A stretch of 11,339 nucleotides of DNA, taken from the NCBI GenBank assembly GCA_947175585.1, contig CAMWNL010000011.1:1-11339 (forward strand). The letters are read 5' to 3'. The position numbers and the translations under genes are program-made. Positions within the stretch are counted from its first letter, which is position 1. Every line of letters begins with the position of its first letter. Shown here in pieces: positions 7,614 through 11,339 of the stretch. The notes below the pieces were generated by a model, which saw only the letters and a list, made by a program, of their open reading frames with translations, did no database searches and was not told where the DNA came from. The stretch comes from an uncultured Bacteroidales bacterium. GTDB taxonomy: Bacteria; Bacteroidota; Bacteroidia; Bacteroidales; Muribaculaceae.

Positions 7614-9847
7614 TGCACCTCGAATGAAACCTTAGAACGGATATCACCGGCTGAAGCACCGACGAGAGCCTCAAACTTACCGGGTTCAACAACCCAATCG
7701 TGAGCCTTGTCATCAAAATAGCTCAATGCGTCACGCGAGATTTCAAAACTTACATTCTCAGTCTGACCAGGAGCGAGACGGACCTTTGAGAAGCCCTTAA
7801 GCTCTTTAACGGGACGCGGAAGCGAAGATTTCAAGTCTGAAACATAAAGTTGAACGATCTCGCTGCCTTCACGGTCACCGGTATTAGTGACAGGTATAGT
7901 AACTGTGAACACATCGTCAGCCGTTCCTTTTTTACGGTCGATTGTAGCCTTGCCATATTCGAAAGTCGTATATGAAAGGCCATGACCGAAGGGGAATGTC
8001 GGTTTTATCTTATTTTTTTCTGTGAAACGGTAACCGACGAAAATGTCATCGTTGTAGTGCATATCAATGATATCTCCTTCGATTGGGTCGTGGCGAGGAG
8101 TGCCGGGATATTCACCAAGCTTGTGCGCACCACACTGGTCAAGCGAAGCATAGTATGTGTAAGGAAGTTTACCGCTCGGATTTACATCCCCGGCGAGGAT
8201 TGCGGCCAGAGTGTTACCGGTCTCGTTACCGAGATACCAGCCCTGAATAACCGCTTTAACCTTGTCTAACCAGGGCATGGCAACGCCTGTGCCACTGATA
8301 TTCACAACTACGATATTGGGATTTACGGCAACAAGAGCCTCGATAAGTTCGTTCTGTCCGTAAGGGAGATCCATAGACTCGCGGTCAGTGCCCTCAGAGT
8401 CCTGATGGTAGGCCTTGTTGAGACCTCCGAAGAAAAGAACCAAATCAGCATCTTTAGCCGCATTGACAGCGTCGGCAACAAGCTGTTCGGCCGAACGGGG
8501 GTCTCTCAAATCCTGTTTAGTCCATACATTATTATAATATGTGACAGTGTCTCCTACGTAACCACGCTCGTAAACGATCTCGACATCGTTGCCGAAACGA
8601 TTCTGCAGGCCTTCAAGCGGATGAATCTCATACTGAGCTTTCAGAGATGAAGATCCTCCTCCGACGGTCATGCGCTTGATGCCGTTTTCACCGATAACTG
8701 CGATACGCTTAACCTTATCGGTCGCAATAGGAAGAATTTTATCAGTGTTCTTAAGAAGCACGACACCTTCTTCGCCTATGGTGCGGCAAGCCTGATGATG
8801 CTCGGGAGAATTAATCGAACCCCAAGGACGGTTACGGTTCATAGCGGTGCGCATGTTTAGTCGGAGCACACGGCGAACCTTGTCGTTGAGCTGTTCTTCA
8901 CTGTAAATACCATCGCGGACTCCGTCGTAATATTTATTTGCGAGCCAATATTTATCATAGGAGTTGCCGGAACCTGTAAGACCGTCGGTGCCCGTGCCAA
9001 ACTCCATGTCGAGACCGCCTTCGACGGCTTGCTTTGTGTCATGAACAGCGCCCCAGTCAGAAATGACGGCACCGTCCCAGTTCCACTCGCCTTTCAGAAT
9101 TTCATTGACGAGTCGCTGGTTGTAAGTGGCATGCTGGCCATTGACGAGATTATAGCCTCCCATGAGACTCCACGCGCCTGCGTCAACACAAGCGGCCTTA
9201 AATGCCGGCAGGTATATTTCATACAACGCACGGTCACCGGCAATCGAGTTGGTGGTATAGCGGTTAGACTCGTGATTATTAAGTGCAAAATGTTTTACAC
9301 AGACTGCGACACCATTAGACTGCACTCCACGCACATAGTCAGCAGCCATTTGTGCGGCAAGATAAGGGTCTTCGCCCATGTACTCGAAGTTACGGCCATT
9401 GAGAGGAGTGCGATAGATATTCACACCAGGGCCAAGAAGCACACTCTTATTGCGATAACGAGCTTCTTCGCCGATGCTTTTGCCGTAGAGAGTCGCCATC
9501 TCTGGATTCCATGTCGCAGCGAGACAGGTCAGAGAAGGAAAGGCCGTACAAGAGTCATTTGTCCAGCCGGCCTGATCCCATTCGTCCCAAAGTACTTCGG
9601 GTCGTACACCCATAGGGCCATCATCTGTCCAAAGATCCGGAATACCAAGCGACGGCACACCGGGCGCACTGAATTTAGACTGAGCATGGAGAATGGCGAT
9701 CTTCTCTTTCAACGACATGCGAGAGAGCGCATCCTCGACGCGTTGGTCAATCGGTTTCGAGTCATCCAGATAGACCGGAGTCTGCGCAACCGCCGCGGTA
9801 GCTCCCCAAAGAGCTACACATGAAAAAACAATTGCTTTAAAATTCAT
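7610..9847 (-). CDS. Secreted glycoside hydrolase family 3 (beta-glucosidase-like)
   Basis: Retaining exo-glycosidase expected to release beta-linked glucose (or a related sugar) from the non-reducing end of oligosaccharides. It has 745 residues, typical of three-domain GH3 enzymes. A signal peptide covers about 1-21 (cleavage after AVA, before Q22). The (beta/alpha)8 domain (about 30-340) holds LWTDDGPMG at 72-80, KHFALNNHE at 185-193 and the nucleophile D264 in GAVISDWG. The alpha/beta sandwich domain (about 355-600) holds GEEGVVLLKN at 358-367 and the likely acid/base E485 in SEGTDRE. A C-terminal FnIII-like domain (about 645-735) follows the usual FPFGHGLSYTTFEY near 618. Start ATG 9847 fits the signal peptide and lies 11 bases after the GH97 stop; the stop overlaps the esterase start. 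Beta-glucosidase is the commonest activity, but GH3 also includes xylosidases and glucanases, so the substrate is inferred. The next genes suggest esterified oligosaccharides. Confidence 0.95.
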   Translation of the reverse strand: MNFKAIVFSCVALWGATAAVAQTPVYLDDSKPIDQRVEDALSRMSLKEKIAILHAQSKFSAPGVPSLGIPDLWTDDGPMGVRPEVLWDEWDQAGWTNDSCTAFPSLTCLAATWNPEMATLYGKSIGEEARYRNKSVLLGPGVNIYRTPLNGRNFEYMGEDPYLAAQMAADYVRGVQSNGVAVCVKHFALNNHESNRYTTNSIAGDRALYEIYLPAFKAACVDAGAWSLMGGYNLVNGQHATYNQRLVNEILKGEWNWDGAVISDWGAVHDTKQAVEGGLDMEFGTGTDGLTGSGNSYDKYWLANKYYDGVRDGIYSEEQLNDKVRRVLRLNMRTAMNRNRPWGSINSPEHHQACRTIGEEGVVLLKNTDKILPIATDKVKRIAVIGENGIKRMTVGGGSSSLKAQYEIHPLEGLQNRFGNDVEIVYERGYVGDTVTYYNNVWTKQDLRDPRSAEQLVADAVNAAKDADLVLFFGGLNKAYHQDSEGTDRESMDLPYGQNELIEALVAVNPNIVVVNISGTGVAMPWLDKVKAVIQGWYLGNETGNTLAAILAGDVNPSGKLPYTYYASLDQCGAHKLGEYPGTPRHDPIEGDIIDMHYNDDIFVGYRFTEKNKIKPTFPFGHGLSYTTFEYGKATIDRKKGTADDVFTVTIPVTNTGDREGSEIVQLYVSDLKSSLPRPVKELKGFSKVRLAPGQTENVSFEISRDALSYFDDKAHDWVVEPGKFEALVGASAGDIRSKVSFEVQ

Positions 9848-9858
9848 ACTGATTTGAG

Positions 9859-11339
<1,481 letters not shown>

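Noticed and set aside
7614..7622. GAGG just before the esterase ATG as a Shine-Dalgarno sequence
   Set aside because: These bases encode the last GH3 residues (Glu-Val), other genes here lack such a motif, and the ATGA overlap already explains initiation.
9029..9823. Long plus-strand open frame of 264 codons antisense to the GH3 gene
   Set aside because: The opposite strand encodes a complete GH3 enzyme with all motifs; the plus-strand product has no recognisable domain and its composition is that of a mirrored coding sequence. The same applies to plus-strand frames at 311-826, 2505-3083, 3695-4249, 5924-6289 and 10420-10929.

Overview
All eight genes in this 11.3-kb window lie on the minus strand, so transcription runs from right to left. 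The protein families point to a Bacteroidota chromosome, most likely a gut Bacteroidales such as a Bacteroidaceae or Muribaculaceae member. The evidence is a SusB-like GH97 glucosidase, a Bacteroides-type dipeptidyl peptidase III, an RseP with the Bacteroidota-style insertion, lack of consistent Shine-Dalgarno sequences, and a TTTG-N19-TAATTTTG promoter. The exact genus is inference. Coding density is very high and no mobile element, RNA gene, CRISPR array or repeat family was seen.

Right-hand unit (11339 down to about 5894): a carbohydrate-use operon. In transcription order it holds a GH97 alpha-glucosidase-like gene (5' end cut off by the window edge), a GH3 beta-glucosidase-like enzyme 11 bases on, an alpha/beta-hydrolase esterase overlapping GH3 by ATGA, and an SGNH/GDSL esterase 22 bases further. 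The last three begin with signal peptides, so the enzymes are expected in the periplasm or at the envelope. A strong intrinsic terminator (11-bp stem plus T7) follows. Two exo-glycosidases of opposite anomeric preference with two esterases suggest processing of acylated or mixed-linkage glycosides. No SusC/SusD pair or regulator is visible, so the substrate stays open.

Left-hand unit (about 5858 down to 1): a housekeeping operon starting at a near-consensus Bacteroidota promoter. It contains dxr (MEP isoprenoid pathway), rseP (site-2 intramembrane protease), rlmI (23S rRNA m5C methyltransferase) and a predicted lipoprotein dipeptidyl peptidase III whose last ~25-30 residues lie beyond the left edge. 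Gaps are 34, 5 and 25 bases, which fits one transcript.

The window looks like ordinary, well-conserved Bacteroidales chromosome, and I see no convincing undescribed system. The points most worth a second look are the promoter that fixes the dxr start, the exported DPP III at the end of the dxr-rseP operon, the basic Pro/His/Arg tail on the SGNH esterase, and the substrate of the four-enzyme carbohydrate operon.
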